Shown: positions 10,521 through 18,656 of the stretch, piece by piece
Layout: each line of letters opens with the position of its first letter
Position numbering within the stretch: position 1 is the first letter of the stretch
DNA from: CAIOYC01 sp965277345
GTDB lineage: Bacteria; Pseudomonadota; Alphaproteobacteria; Caulobacterales; Caulobacteraceae
Length of the DNA: 64,000 nt
Assembly: GCA_965277345.1 (NCBI GenBank)
Contig: CBDICI010000004.1
Span: 372,001 to 436,000, forward strand
Direction of reading: 5' to 3'
Notes under the pieces: model-generated
What the model saw: only the letters and a program-made list of their open reading frames with translations
Database searches by the model: none
What the model was told of the DNA's origin: nothing
Made by a program: the position numbers and the translations under genes

Positions 10521-11525
10521 TCAGACCTCCATCTGGCCGGCCTGCAGCAGCGCGCGCACCAGGGTGCGGCGGCCGAGCTCGGGCTTGTAATCGTTGTGGC
10601 CGTGGGTGACCGCGCCGCGGAGCGCGACTTCCGCCGCCGCCCCCGCCGTCTGTTCGGTGAGCGGCTTGCCGACCAGCGCGCGCTCCGCCTCTTCCGCCCG
10701 CCAGGGACGATAGGCCAGGCCGCCGAGGCCGATGCGCGCCTGTTTCACCACCCCGCCGTCGAGGTCCAGCCCGACGGCGGCCGAGGCGATAGCGAACTCG
10801 TAGGACTGCCGGTCGCGGATCTTCAGATAGAGCGAGCGCCGCGCCAGCGGTCCGCCCGGAATGCGCAGGCCGATGATCACCTCCCCGGGCTGTAGCGTGT
10901 GTTCCAGATGCGGCTTTCCCGCGCCCCTGTGCAGGCTGTGGAACGGGATGCGCCGCGCGCCGCCCGGGCCGGCCAGCTCCACCTCCGCCTCCAACGCCGC
11001 CAGGGCGACACCGAAGTCGCCGGGATATTGGGCGATGCACTGGTCATCCACGCCCAGCACCGCGTTCTGGCGGTTGAAGCCTTTGATCGCCGCGCAGCCC
11101 GAACCGGGAGTGCGCTTGTTGCATTCGCTCCAGCTCGGGTCGCGGTAGTAGGGACAGCGGGTCCGTTGCAACACATTGCCGCCGAGCGTCGCCATGTTGC
11201 GCAGTTGCGGACTCGCCGCCAGCATCAGCGATTGGGCGACGGCGGGATAGTCGCGCTTCACCAGCGGGTGGTCCGCCACCGCCGCCATCGAGGCGAAGGC
11301 GCCGAGACGAAGACCGTTCGGCCCGGCTTCGATCTCGCTGTGCCGATCTTTCAGCGGGGTGATGTCCACCACCCGCTCGGGCCGCAGCACATCGAGCTTC
11401 ATCAGATCGATCAGGGTGGTGCCCCCGGCCAGGAACTGCACCGGCGCGTCGGTCTGGCCCTGAGCGGTCTTGTGGCGCACGGCGATGGCGGCGTCCCCCG
11501 CGCGGTCGTAGACGAAGGGCCTCAT
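10521..11525 (-). CDS. paoB: FAD/[4Fe-4S] subunit of periplasmic aldehyde oxidoreductase (PaoB/YagS type)
   Basis: A 334-residue FAD-binding subunit. The start MRPFVYDRAG at 11525 overlaps the stop of paoA. FLAGGTTLIDLMKLDV (about residues 30-45) and ATLGGNVLQ are FAD-binding signatures of the CO dehydrogenase flavoprotein fold. The following stretch, with Cys residues in RCPYYRDPSWSECN and a third in GSGCAA, matches the extra [4Fe-4S] cluster insertion known in PaoB and absent from ordinary xanthine dehydrogenase FAD subunits. It transfers electrons between the small iron-sulfur subunit and FAD. A longer frame upstream of 11525 only antisense-reads paoA and was rejected. Confidence 0.9.
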   Translation of the reverse strand: MRPFVYDRAGDAAIAVRHKTAQGQTDAPVQFLAGGTTLIDLMKLDVLRPERVVDITPLKDRHSEIEAGPNGLRLGAFASMAAVADHPLVKRDYPAVAQSLMLAASPQLRNMATLGGNVLQRTRCPYYRDPSWSECNKRTPGSGCAAIKGFNRQNAVLGVDDQCIAQYPGDFGVALAALEAEVELAGPGGARRIPFHSLHRGAGKPHLEHTLQPGEVIIGLRIPGGPLARRSLYLKIRDRQSYEFAIASAAVGLDLDGGVVKQARIGLGGLAYRPWRAEEAERALVGKPLTEQTAGAAAEVALRGAVTHGHNDYKPELGRRTLVRALLQAGQMEV

Positions 11526-12139
11526 GATCGGGTCCCTCCCATCATCTGGCCGCGCGCCTGCCGGATAGCGGCGACGATCTTGGGATAGGCGGCGCAGCGG
11601 CAGAGGTTGCCGCTCATATACTCCTGGATCTCTGCGTCCGTGCCGGCATGGCCCTCCTCGACGCAGGCGACGGCGGACATGATCTGGCCCGGCGTGCAAT
11701 AGCCGCACTGGAACCCGTCGTGGTCGATGAAGGCCTGCTGCATCGGATGGAGGGAGCCGTCGGGATGGGCCAGCCCCTCGATGGTGGTGATCCGGCGGCC
11801 CTGCACCGCGACGGCCAAGGTCAGGCAGCCCAGCAAGCGCTTTCCGTCTACATGGACGGTGCACGCGCCGCACTGGCCCTGGTCGCAGCCCTTCTTGGAA
11901 CCGGTCAGGTCCATGTGCTCGCGAAGGGCGTCGAGCAGCGAGGTGCGCACGTCCAGGCTGACCCGGCGGTCGCGGCCGTTGACGTTCAGCACCACGTCCA
12001 CCGCGTCGCCGGAGGCGGTGGTCTTCTGGGGCCGGGGCGCGCTCTCGGCGGCGCGGGCGATCACGGGCGCGGTGGCCATGCCGGCGGCTCCTCCAATCAG
12101 GTGACGGCGGCTGGGACCGGTGGGCGTGGATGAATCCAT
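11522..12139 (-). CDS. paoA: [2Fe-2S] subunit of periplasmic aldehyde oxidoreductase with Tat signal (PaoA/YagT type)
   Basis: A 205-residue subunit with two [2Fe-2S] clusters. It begins with a twin-arginine signal (SRRHLIG followed by a hydrophobic run to about residue 30), so the heterotrimer should be folded and exported to the periplasm. Cluster motifs: KKGCDQGQCGACTVHVDG, with its fourth Cys in LLGC, then FQCGYCTPGQ and GNLCRCAAY. The chosen ATG at 12139 has GGAG six bases upstream and places the RR motif at the N-terminus; longer readings run into non-homologous sequence. The order A-B-C on the minus strand matches paoABC. Confidence 0.92.
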   Translation of the reverse strand: MDSSTPTGPSRRHLIGGAAGMATAPVIARAAESAPRPQKTTASGDAVDVVLNVNGRDRRVSLDVRTSLLDALREHMDLTGSKKGCDQGQCGACTVHVDGKRLLGCLTLAVAVQGRRITTIEGLAHPDGSLHPMQQAFIDHDGFQCGYCTPGQIMSAVACVEEGHAGTDAEIQEYMSGNLCRCAAYPKIVAAIRQARGQMMGGTRS

Positions 12140-12258
12140 GGACGGCTCCGACCTATTTGAGGAAAAGTCCTCGGAACGAGTGGAGTTCCTGACTTTTTCC
12201 GCGCTGCCCCGGGGTCTCGGCGTCGCCGGACCCGAGGATAAACGCCGCGGGGGAGGAC

Positions 12259-14430
12259 TTAGGGGTGATAGGTGCGTTCCGTGTGGCCCTTGAGCTGGTC
12301 GGGATAGAAGTAGACCTCGCGCAGACGGCCGGTGGCGTAGCGCTCCACCTCGTCTCGGAAGTGGGGGGATGACGGATCGCCGCTCTCTCCCCCCGCCGTC
12401 ACGGCGCGGGCGTGGATGCGGGGCCCGAACTCCACCGCCGCGACGAAGCTGTTGCCGCTGGTCCCGTACATGCGCTTCGTACCGTAGCGCTTGGCCCCGA
12501 ACGAGGCGAGCGATCCCCACTGCGCCGAGGTGAACGGCACGGGGATGGAGGGGGCCGCGTCGTCGAAGCGCTGCACGATATCGTCGTTGTTGCGCTGGAA
12601 GCGGTTGATTTCGCCCCACGGCGTGCGCCAGGTTCCGAAGTCGCGCTTGATCCGGTCCGACGCCTCCTCCAGCGCCTCCAGCCGCTGGTCGTTCGAGGCG
12701 CGGGTGGTCATGTAGTCGTAGATATTGACCTTCGCCTTGCGGGCCTCGCCCTCCACCTTGCCCCACAGCGCCTCGCCCCAATAGACCGCCAGCGCGGTCG
12801 GTACGGAGTCAGCGCCCCAGCGATAGTTCCAGCCGCGCAGCAGGGCGATCTGGTCGCGCAGCCGCGACCTTGGTCCGCTGTCCGAAGGCAAGCCGTCGAA
12901 GGCCTGGATCAGGGGCGGCATGATCTGGGCGAAGGCCGGCAAGTAGCTGTCGAAGGCCAGGGCGTTCAGGCTGTCCAGCGTCACACCCGTCTTGCCGGTG
13001 AGCAGCAGCGTGGCGTGGACGCCGCGCGGGTTCTCGCCCGCCTGGTCCATGTAGAGCGGATAGGCCGAACGCTGCGGGCTGTAGGGACCGGCGGCGGAAT
13101 AGGGCCAGTCGTTGGTGTTGAAGATCCAGCCGTTCCGCGGATTGAACAGGTGCGGCGCCTCGTTCAGCGCGTGCAGCCCGTGCCAGTCAGTCGCCGGGTC
13201 CGAGCCGTCCACCGGCCGCGTGTAGTCGAACCGGTCGTCCCGGCGCGGAATGAACTGGGGGTGCAGGTAGGCGATGTTGCCGTCCGCATCCGCATAGATG
13301 GTGTTGTTGGACGAATTGGCCTTCAGCGCCATGGCCCGCATGAAGGCCGCGTGATTGCGCGCCTTGGTCAGCAGGAAGGACTGGCTGAGCGCCTCGATCG
13401 GCCGATACATCAAGCTGGTGGCGATCCACTTGCCGTCGTGTTCGCGCACGATAGGGCCGTGGTGGGTGCGATAGACGGTGAAGCTGCGCTGGCTGAGCCC
13501 GCCCGCCGTCTTGTAGGGCACCACGAGGGTCGAGACGGTCACCGGACGAAGCTGGCCGCCGTAGCGGTAGAAAATCTTGCCGCCGGGCTTTCTGGCGATG
13601 GTCTCGGCGAACTCGTCCACCGTATCGGCGCCGGAGGTGGTGTGCATCCAGCCGAGCTTGTCGTTGAAGCCCTGGTAGAGGAAGAACTGGCCCCAGGTGG
13701 CGGCCCCATAGGCGTTTAGCCCCTCGTCCGAGGTCATCTGCAGTTCGGAGCGAAAGTAGAACGAGGTGTGCGGGTTGATCCACAGCAGGGCGTGGTGGGT
13801 GGCGCTGATCGAAGGCGCGATGGCGATGCCATTAGAGCCGGAGGGTTCCCTGAACCGCTCCGGAACCTCGGTGGTCAAAAAGGCGATCTGCCGCTCGCCA
13901 TAGAACCGCTCCAGTTCCTTCAGCGAGATACGCTCCACATCGCCGCCGATGGAGCCTTCGGTGAAGCTGAGCGCCATCCACGGCTCGAACCGCTTCAGCA
14001 CCTTGGGCTGCACCTCTGGATGCTTGAACAGGAAGTAGTTCAGCCCGTCGGCCCAGGCGCTCATCAGCGCCTGCAACGGCTTCGGCGAGCGTGCATAGCG
14101 CGCCTGCAAGTCCGACGGATCGACGAACAGCTTCATGCGGAGGTCCGAATAGACCGCCTTCTCCCCCTCCGCTTCGGCGAGGCGACCCATGGCGTTGAGG
14201 TAGTTGACCTCGATCCGGTTGAAGTCGTCCTCGGCCTGCGCATAGATCATGCCGAACACGGCGTTGGCGTCTGAGCGGCCGTGCACGTGGGCGATGCCCC
14301 AGTCGTCGCGGACGACCGTCACCGCCGCCGCCTCGCCGCGCCAGCGCGCCTGTTCCGACGGTTGCGGCTGCGCCAGCGCCGATGCGACGCCCAGCGCCCA
14401 CAGCCCCACGACGATCGACCCGAACTTCAT
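12259..14430 (-). CDS. Secreted penicillin-acylase-family (S45) amidohydrolase
   Basis: A 723-residue N-terminal-nucleophile hydrolase. Family members are cut autocatalytically into small and large subunits and hydrolyse amides such as acyl-homoserine lactones or beta-lactam side chains. A signal peptide ends near residue 20 (ASALA-Q). The N-terminal block DDWGIAHVHG...NAVFGMIYAQAEDDFNR is characteristic. The catalytic Ser is most likely S199 in G-S-N-G, the position where the precursor is cleaved. The substrate cannot be told from sequence; aculeacin/AHL acylases are the nearest picture I have. It lies 119 bp upstream of paoA on the same strand, so co-transcription is possible but not shown. 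Confidence 0.85.
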   Translation of the reverse strand: MKFGSIVVGLWALGVASALAQPQPSEQARWRGEAAAVTVVRDDWGIAHVHGRSDANAVFGMIYAQAEDDFNRIEVNYLNAMGRLAEAEGEKAVYSDLRMKLFVDPSDLQARYARSPKPLQALMSAWADGLNYFLFKHPEVQPKVLKRFEPWMALSFTEGSIGGDVERISLKELERFYGERQIAFLTTEVPERFREPSGSNGIAIAPSISATHHALLWINPHTSFYFRSELQMTSDEGLNAYGAATWGQFFLYQGFNDKLGWMHTTSGADTVDEFAETIARKPGGKIFYRYGGQLRPVTVSTLVVPYKTAGGLSQRSFTVYRTHHGPIVREHDGKWIATSLMYRPIEALSQSFLLTKARNHAAFMRAMALKANSSNNTIYADADGNIAYLHPQFIPRRDDRFDYTRPVDGSDPATDWHGLHALNEAPHLFNPRNGWIFNTNDWPYSAAGPYSPQRSAYPLYMDQAGENPRGVHATLLLTGKTGVTLDSLNALAFDSYLPAFAQIMPPLIQAFDGLPSDSGPRSRLRDQIALLRGWNYRWGADSVPTALAVYWGEALWGKVEGEARKAKVNIYDYMTTRASNDQRLEALEEASDRIKRDFGTWRTPWGEINRFQRNNDDIVQRFDDAAPSIPVPFTSAQWGSLASFGAKRYGTKRMYGTSGNSFVAAVEFGPRIHARAVTAGGESGDPSSPHFRDEVERYATGRLREVYFYPDQLKGHTERTYHP

Positions 14431-14542
14431 CCGCCTGTCCCCGAGCCCGACGCGACCCTAGGACCGAATGGCCGGCGGGAAAAGCTCGGCGCTAGGAACC
14501 ATGGCCGCACGGCAGGGTTTTTCGGGCAACCAGGAGCCAGCC

Positions 14543-15535
14543 ATGTCCGATACGCCGTCCGATTTCGCCAGGGACGCCAAGCGCGTCGCCGAGGACGAAC
14601 GCGCCATCCAACAGGAGATCGACGGCGAGACCCGCAGCTTTGGCGGCAATAAGGACGGCGCCATGCAGGCCGGCGCCCGCCGCTATCCCGAGACGCCGCT
14701 CCCCGGCCAGCACCTGGAAAAGCCGGGCCTGGAAGCCGACATGGAGCTGAAGCCCTATTACAACGCCCCCTTTTACAAGGGTTCGGGCAAGCTGGAGGGC
14801 AAGGTGGCGCTGATCACCGGCGCCGACAGCGGCATCGGTCGTTCGGTGGCGGTGCTGTTCGCCCGCGAAGGCGCCGACGTGGCCATCGCCTATCTCGACG
14901 AGGAAGAGGACGCGCAAGAGACCAAGGCCGCGGTGGAGAAGGAAGGCAGGAAGGCCATCCTGCTGCCCGGCGACGTGGCCGACGCGGCCTATGCCAAGGC
15001 CGCGGTGGCGAAGACCGTGGAGGCGTTCGGCAAGCTCGACATCCTGATCAACAACGCCGCCTTTCAGGAACACGTGGACGACTTTTCCCAGCTCACCGAG
15101 GCGCACTTCGACCGCACGCTGAAGACCAACCTTTACGGCTATTTCCACATGGCGCAGGCGGCGGTTCCGCACCTGCCCAACGGCGGGGCCATCGTCATGA
15201 CCGGATCAATCACCGGGCTACAGGGCAACAAGGACCTCCTGGACTATTCCATGACCAAGGGCGGCATCCACGCCTTTGCCCGCTCGCTCTCCACCCACCT
15301 GATCCCCAAGGGCATCCGGGTGAACGTGGTGGCGCCAGGGCCGGTGTGGACACCGCTGAACCCCGCCGACAAGGACGCAGAGGGCAGTAAGAGCTTCGGT
15401 GAAACCACCGAGATGAAGCGTCCGGCTCAGCCGGAGGAGATCGCCCCGGCCTACGTGTTCCTGGCTTCGGCCCAGATGTCGTCCTACATTACCGGCGAAA
15501 TCCTGCCCATCATCGGCGGCTACAAGGGCGGGTGA
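14543..15535 (+). CDS. Short-chain dehydrogenase/reductase of the YghA/general-stress type
   Basis: A 330-residue SDR. The first 85 residues are a charged Gln/Glu-rich extension with PLPGQHLEKPG; this extension is typical of YghA/GsiB-like stress oxidoreductases. The Rossmann domain has TGADSGIGR, NNAAFQ and the catalytic pattern S...YSMTKGG with Tyr-Lys. A CAGGAG ribosome site lies six bases before ATG 14543, which decides the start over an in-frame ATG at 14468. NADP(H)-dependent reduction of a small carbonyl or aldehyde is likely; the substrate is unknown. It is divergent from the acylase and convergent with udgX with one base between the stops. Confidence 0.85.
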   Translation: MSDTPSDFARDAKRVAEDERAIQQEIDGETRSFGGNKDGAMQAGARRYPETPLPGQHLEKPGLEADMELKPYYNAPFYKGSGKLEGKVALITGADSGIGRSVAVLFAREGADVAIAYLDEEEDAQETKAAVEKEGRKAILLPGDVADAAYAKAAVAKTVEAFGKLDILINNAAFQEHVDDFSQLTEAHFDRTLKTNLYGYFHMAQAAVPHLPNGGAIVMTGSITGLQGNKDLLDYSMTKGGIHAFARSLSTHLIPKGIRVNVVAPGPVWTPLNPADKDAEGSKSFGETTEMKRPAQPEEIAPAYVFLASAQMSSYITGEILPIIGGYKGG

Positions 15536-15536
15536 T

Positions 15537-16949
15537 CTAGGCTGAAAGCGCCCGGGCGCGCCTCAGGTCTTCGACGAACGCTCCATAAGCCGCCGCCCTC
15601 GCCGCCTCGTCCGGCTGGCGCAGCAGGGAGGAGGGGTGGACGGTGATGAAGCCTTTCCATTCGCCGAACTGGTCGGTGGGGCCGCGGTGCTTCATCACCG
15701 GGATGGCCCTGCCCGCCACCGCTTGGGTCGCGGTGGAGCCCAGCGCCACGACGAGATGCGGGTGCACGAACTCCAACTCCCGCTCCAGCCACCAGCGGTA
15801 GTGCTTGATCTCGCCCGTGGTGGGGGTCTGGTGCAGACGCCGCTTGCCCACCGGTTTGAATTTGAAGTTCTTCAACGCGTTGGTGATGTAGGTCTCCGCC
15901 CGGTCGATCCCCGCATCCGCCAGGGCGCGGTCCAGCAGTTGGCCCGCCGGTCCGACGAAGGGTCTGCCCTCCATATCCTCCTGATCGCCCGGCTGCTCGC
16001 CCACCAAGGCGATGCGCGCGCCGATCGGCCCCTCGCCCAGCACGGCGCGGGGGGAAAAGGGGGCGGGCGGTTCGCTGTCCAGGATCTGGCGGTTCAGCGC
16101 GGCAAGCGACTTCGGCGCCTGATCGGTCATGGCGGCCACGGCCTTGTCGGGGTTGCGGTGATTGGGCATGGCGGCCTCGCGTTCGATCATCTCCTGAACG
16201 CGCTTCGGGGCCTCACGGATCAGGCGGGGGATGGCGGCGGCCTCGGGCAGGTTCTTCCAGTATTTCACCGCCATGTGGCCGCGCATCACCTCCGGGTTTA
16301 GGCGGGCGGGGTTGAAGATGCTCTCGTAATAGTCGAGCCAGTGAGCCTCGAAATCGTCCTGCGCCGGCGCCTGGCCGCGTTCGGCCGCCGGGCCGAGGGT
16401 GAGCCTGTGCGTATCCCAGTGCAGCGATCCCCGGGGCGTCAGGATCGCCCAGTCCATGCCGCGGAAGCGGTCGACGAAGAACTGCGCCGTGGCCTCCACG
16501 ATCCAGTGGTCGGGCTCGAACCAGGCGATGAAGCGCTCCCCCTCCGCGGTGTCCACCAGGCGGAAGCGCACATAGGCGTGCATCTTGTGCAGGTCGCGGT
16601 GCACCGACTTGGCCATGCGCTGCAGCCGATGCACCAGAGGATCGGAGGCGATCTCCAGCAACGCCCGCTCGCCGTGGGTCAGCCGCCAGATCAGGCTGTA
16701 GAGCAGGGCGTAGCGCTCCGGATCGGAGTGGCGGACCACCCCGCGGATCAACTCGCCCGTGCCGCGGGCCAGCATCAGCGGCGCGCCGCCCTCGCGCGGC
16801 GCCTCGCCGAACAGGCCCTCCGATCCCGTATCGCTCCACACCACGTCGTGCGGCCGCACATCGTCGCCGATGAGCCGGCGGGCGGCGGTACGAAACCCGT
16901 CCAGGTCGGCGCCGGGCTCCAGAACGATGCGGGTGAGCGTCGCATTCAT
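15537..16949 (-). CDS. UdgX-type uracil-DNA glycosylase fused to DUF4130 domain
   Basis: A 470-residue two-domain DNA-repair protein. Residues 1 to about 250 match the DUF4130 (probable DNA metabolism) domain. Residues from about 270 on form a family-4-like uracil-DNA glycosylase with GEQPGDQED and VHPSSLLR. The loop GKRRLH is the UdgX signature: in characterised UdgX the His of KRRxH forms a covalent bond with the DNA sugar after uracil removal, so the enzyme becomes suicidally cross-linked. Family-4 UDGs usually have iron-sulfur Cys residues, and this protein keeps few Cys. ATG 16949 overlaps the stop of the upstream radical SAM gene (ATGA). A longer open frame to 17681 is antisense noise. 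Confidence 0.9.
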   Translation of the reverse strand: MNATLTRIVLEPGADLDGFRTAARRLIGDDVRPHDVVWSDTGSEGLFGEAPREGGAPLMLARGTGELIRGVVRHSDPERYALLYSLIWRLTHGERALLEIASDPLVHRLQRMAKSVHRDLHKMHAYVRFRLVDTAEGERFIAWFEPDHWIVEATAQFFVDRFRGMDWAILTPRGSLHWDTHRLTLGPAAERGQAPAQDDFEAHWLDYYESIFNPARLNPEVMRGHMAVKYWKNLPEAAAIPRLIREAPKRVQEMIEREAAMPNHRNPDKAVAAMTDQAPKSLAALNRQILDSEPPAPFSPRAVLGEGPIGARIALVGEQPGDQEDMEGRPFVGPAGQLLDRALADAGIDRAETYITNALKNFKFKPVGKRRLHQTPTTGEIKHYRWWLERELEFVHPHLVVALGSTATQAVAGRAIPVMKHRGPTDQFGEWKGFITVHPSSLLRQPDEAARAAAYGAFVEDLRRARALSA

Positions 16950-18163
16950 CCGAACAGGCTCAACTGGACGGGCGGCGGCGCAAGCTGCTCGCGCAGGTCC
17001 AGCCGGTCGGTCAGGTGCACGGGCCGGTGGTCGCGGGTGATCAGGAAAGGGCGGGCGCGCTTCAGCCCCGGCGACAGGCGGCGGATGTCGTCCAGCCCCA
17101 GCCGCGTATGGCGCCGCGCGAGGATGATCCTGTCCACCGCCCGGGCGCCGAGGCCCGGCACGCGCAGCAGGAGCTCGCGCTCGCCGCTGTTCACGTCCAC
17201 CGGAAAGCGCGCCCGGTGCTTGAGCGCCCACGCCAGCTTGGGATCGATGTCGAGGTCCAGCATCCCGTCCGCGCCGCCGGCCGCGATCTCCTCCACCGAG
17301 AAGCCGTAATAGCGCAGCAGCCAATCGGCCTGGTACAGCCGGTTCTCGCGCCGCAGTGGCGGGGCCTTGATCGGCAGCACGCTCGACGCCTCCGGGATCG
17401 GGCTGAAGGCGGAGTAGTAGACCCGGCGCAGGCCATAGCGGCCATAGAGGGTGGAGGAGGTGGTCAGCACCGCCTCGTCCGTGGCGGCGTCGGCGCCGAC
17501 GATCATCTGGGTGGACTGGCCGGCGGGGGCGAACTTGCGCTGCTCTTCCTTGGCCTCGACGATGCGCTCGGACATCTGGCCCATGGCGGCGGCGATGGTC
17601 CCGCCGTCCTTTTCCGGGGCCAGCGTCTTCAGGCCGGCCGCCGTCGGCAGCTCTATATTGATCGACAGCCGGTCGGCCCACAATCCCGCCTGCTCGATCA
17701 GCCAGGGTGAGGCCTCGGGGATGGTCTTCAGGTGGATATAGCCGGCGAAACCGTGGTCACGGCGCAGCGATTTGGCCACCCGCACCATCTCCTCCATGGT
17801 GTGGTCGGGCGTCTTGATGATGCCGGAGGAGAGGAACAGGCCCTCGATATAGTTGCGCTTGTAGAAGCCGAGGGTGAGCGTCACCACCTCCTCCACGGTG
17901 AACCGCGCCCGCGCCACGTTAGAGGAGCGCCGGTTGATGCAATAGGCGCAGTCGAACAGGCAGTAGTTGGTCAGGAGGATCTTCAGTAGCGACACGCACC
18001 GGCCGTCCGGCGTGTAGGAATGGCAGATGCCGGCCCCCGTGGTCGATCCCACCGCCCCCGCCGCCTTGGCCTTGCGTCCCTTCGAGCCCGACGATGCGCA
18101 CGAGGCGTCATACTTGGCGGCGTCCGCCAGAACGCGCAGCTTCTTGGCGAGGAGGAGGTCCAT
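16946..18163 (-). CDS. Radical SAM protein, putative DNA modification/repair, with HhH domain and clamp-binding tail
   Basis: A 405-residue radical SAM enzyme of the family always found beside DUF4130/UdgX-like genes. The [4Fe-4S] site is C68-x3-C72-x2-C75 (CLFDCAYC); extra Cys at 22, 47 and 56 may matter. A helix-hairpin-helix segment (LLRVPGLGARAVDRI, about residues 335-350) suggests DNA binding. The last six residues are QLSLFG; QLSLF is an exact match to the bacterial sliding-clamp-binding pentapeptide. I chose ATG 18163 (MDLLLAKKL); an in-frame upstream start at 18199 adds 12 residues. The two genes overlap by 4 bp and should be made together. The chemical reaction is unknown. Confidence 0.88.
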   Translation of the reverse strand: MDLLLAKKLRVLADAAKYDASCASSGSKGRKAKAAGAVGSTTGAGICHSYTPDGRCVSLLKILLTNYCLFDCAYCINRRSSNVARARFTVEEVVTLTLGFYKRNYIEGLFLSSGIIKTPDHTMEEMVRVAKSLRRDHGFAGYIHLKTIPEASPWLIEQAGLWADRLSINIELPTAAGLKTLAPEKDGGTIAAAMGQMSERIVEAKEEQRKFAPAGQSTQMIVGADAATDEAVLTTSSTLYGRYGLRRVYYSAFSPIPEASSVLPIKAPPLRRENRLYQADWLLRYYGFSVEEIAAGGADGMLDLDIDPKLAWALKHRARFPVDVNSGERELLLRVPGLGARAVDRIILARRHTRLGLDDIRRLSPGLKRARPFLITRDHRPVHLTDRLDLREQLAPPPVQLSLFG

Positions 18164-18281
18164 AGTTCTTGGTATGTTCCAGCGCGCCGCCGCTTGCAAG
18201 CGGGGCCGTCCCGCCGTCCCGCGCTTGACGCCGCGCCCGACCGCGACTTAGCGTCGCCATCACATCGAGGCATGAATCGCC

Positions 18282-18647
18282 ATGTTGAATGTCGCCGTTC
18301 CCATCCTGTTGGTGAGCAACGTCACCGCCAGCGCCAACTTTTTTCACCAGAAGCTCGGATTTCAGATCGACTTTCTGTACGGCGAGCCGCCCTTCTATGG
18401 TTCGGTGTCGCGGGACAAAGCGCGCCTGCATTTGCGATTTGTGCACGAACTCTTCTTTGCCGAAGCTGCGGCCCATGAGGAGTCTTTGATCCTGGTCTCT
18501 ATCGAGGTTTCGGACGTGCACGCGCTGTTCAAGGAATTCGACGACAAGGGGGTCGAATTCGCTCAACCGCTGGTCCAACAGGAGTGGGGCGGTACGGACT
18601 TTCACGTCCGCGACCCCGACGGCAACATTTTCTCCTTCGTCGCCTAA
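18282..18647 (+). CDS. VOC-superfamily (glyoxalase/bleomycin resistance-like) protein
   Basis: A 121-residue single-domain vicinal-oxygen-chelate protein built from two beta-alpha-beta-beta-beta units. Typical pieces are ILLVSNVTASANFFHQKLGF at the start and WGGTDFHVRDPDGNIFSF at the end; the final Asp-Pro-Asp-Gly-Asn is the usual second-metal-ligand turn. The metal ligands are not complete enough to name a reaction. It could bind or modify a small hydrophobic molecule or antibiotic. It is divergent from the radical SAM gene (118 bp gap) and convergent with the TonB receptor. Confidence 0.82.
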   Translation: MLNVAVPILLVSNVTASANFFHQKLGFQIDFLYGEPPFYGSVSRDKARLHLRFVHELFFAEAAAHEESLILVSIEVSDVHALFKEFDDKGVEFAQPLVQQEWGGTDFHVRDPDGNIFSFVA

Positions 18648-18656
18648 AGCTTAAGG

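Noticed and set aside
8126..10609. An 827-codon open frame on the plus strand opposite paoC
   Set aside because: Antisense shadow of a gene with clear family motifs; the translation is Arg/His/Gly-rich without any domain, as GC-rich shadows usually are.
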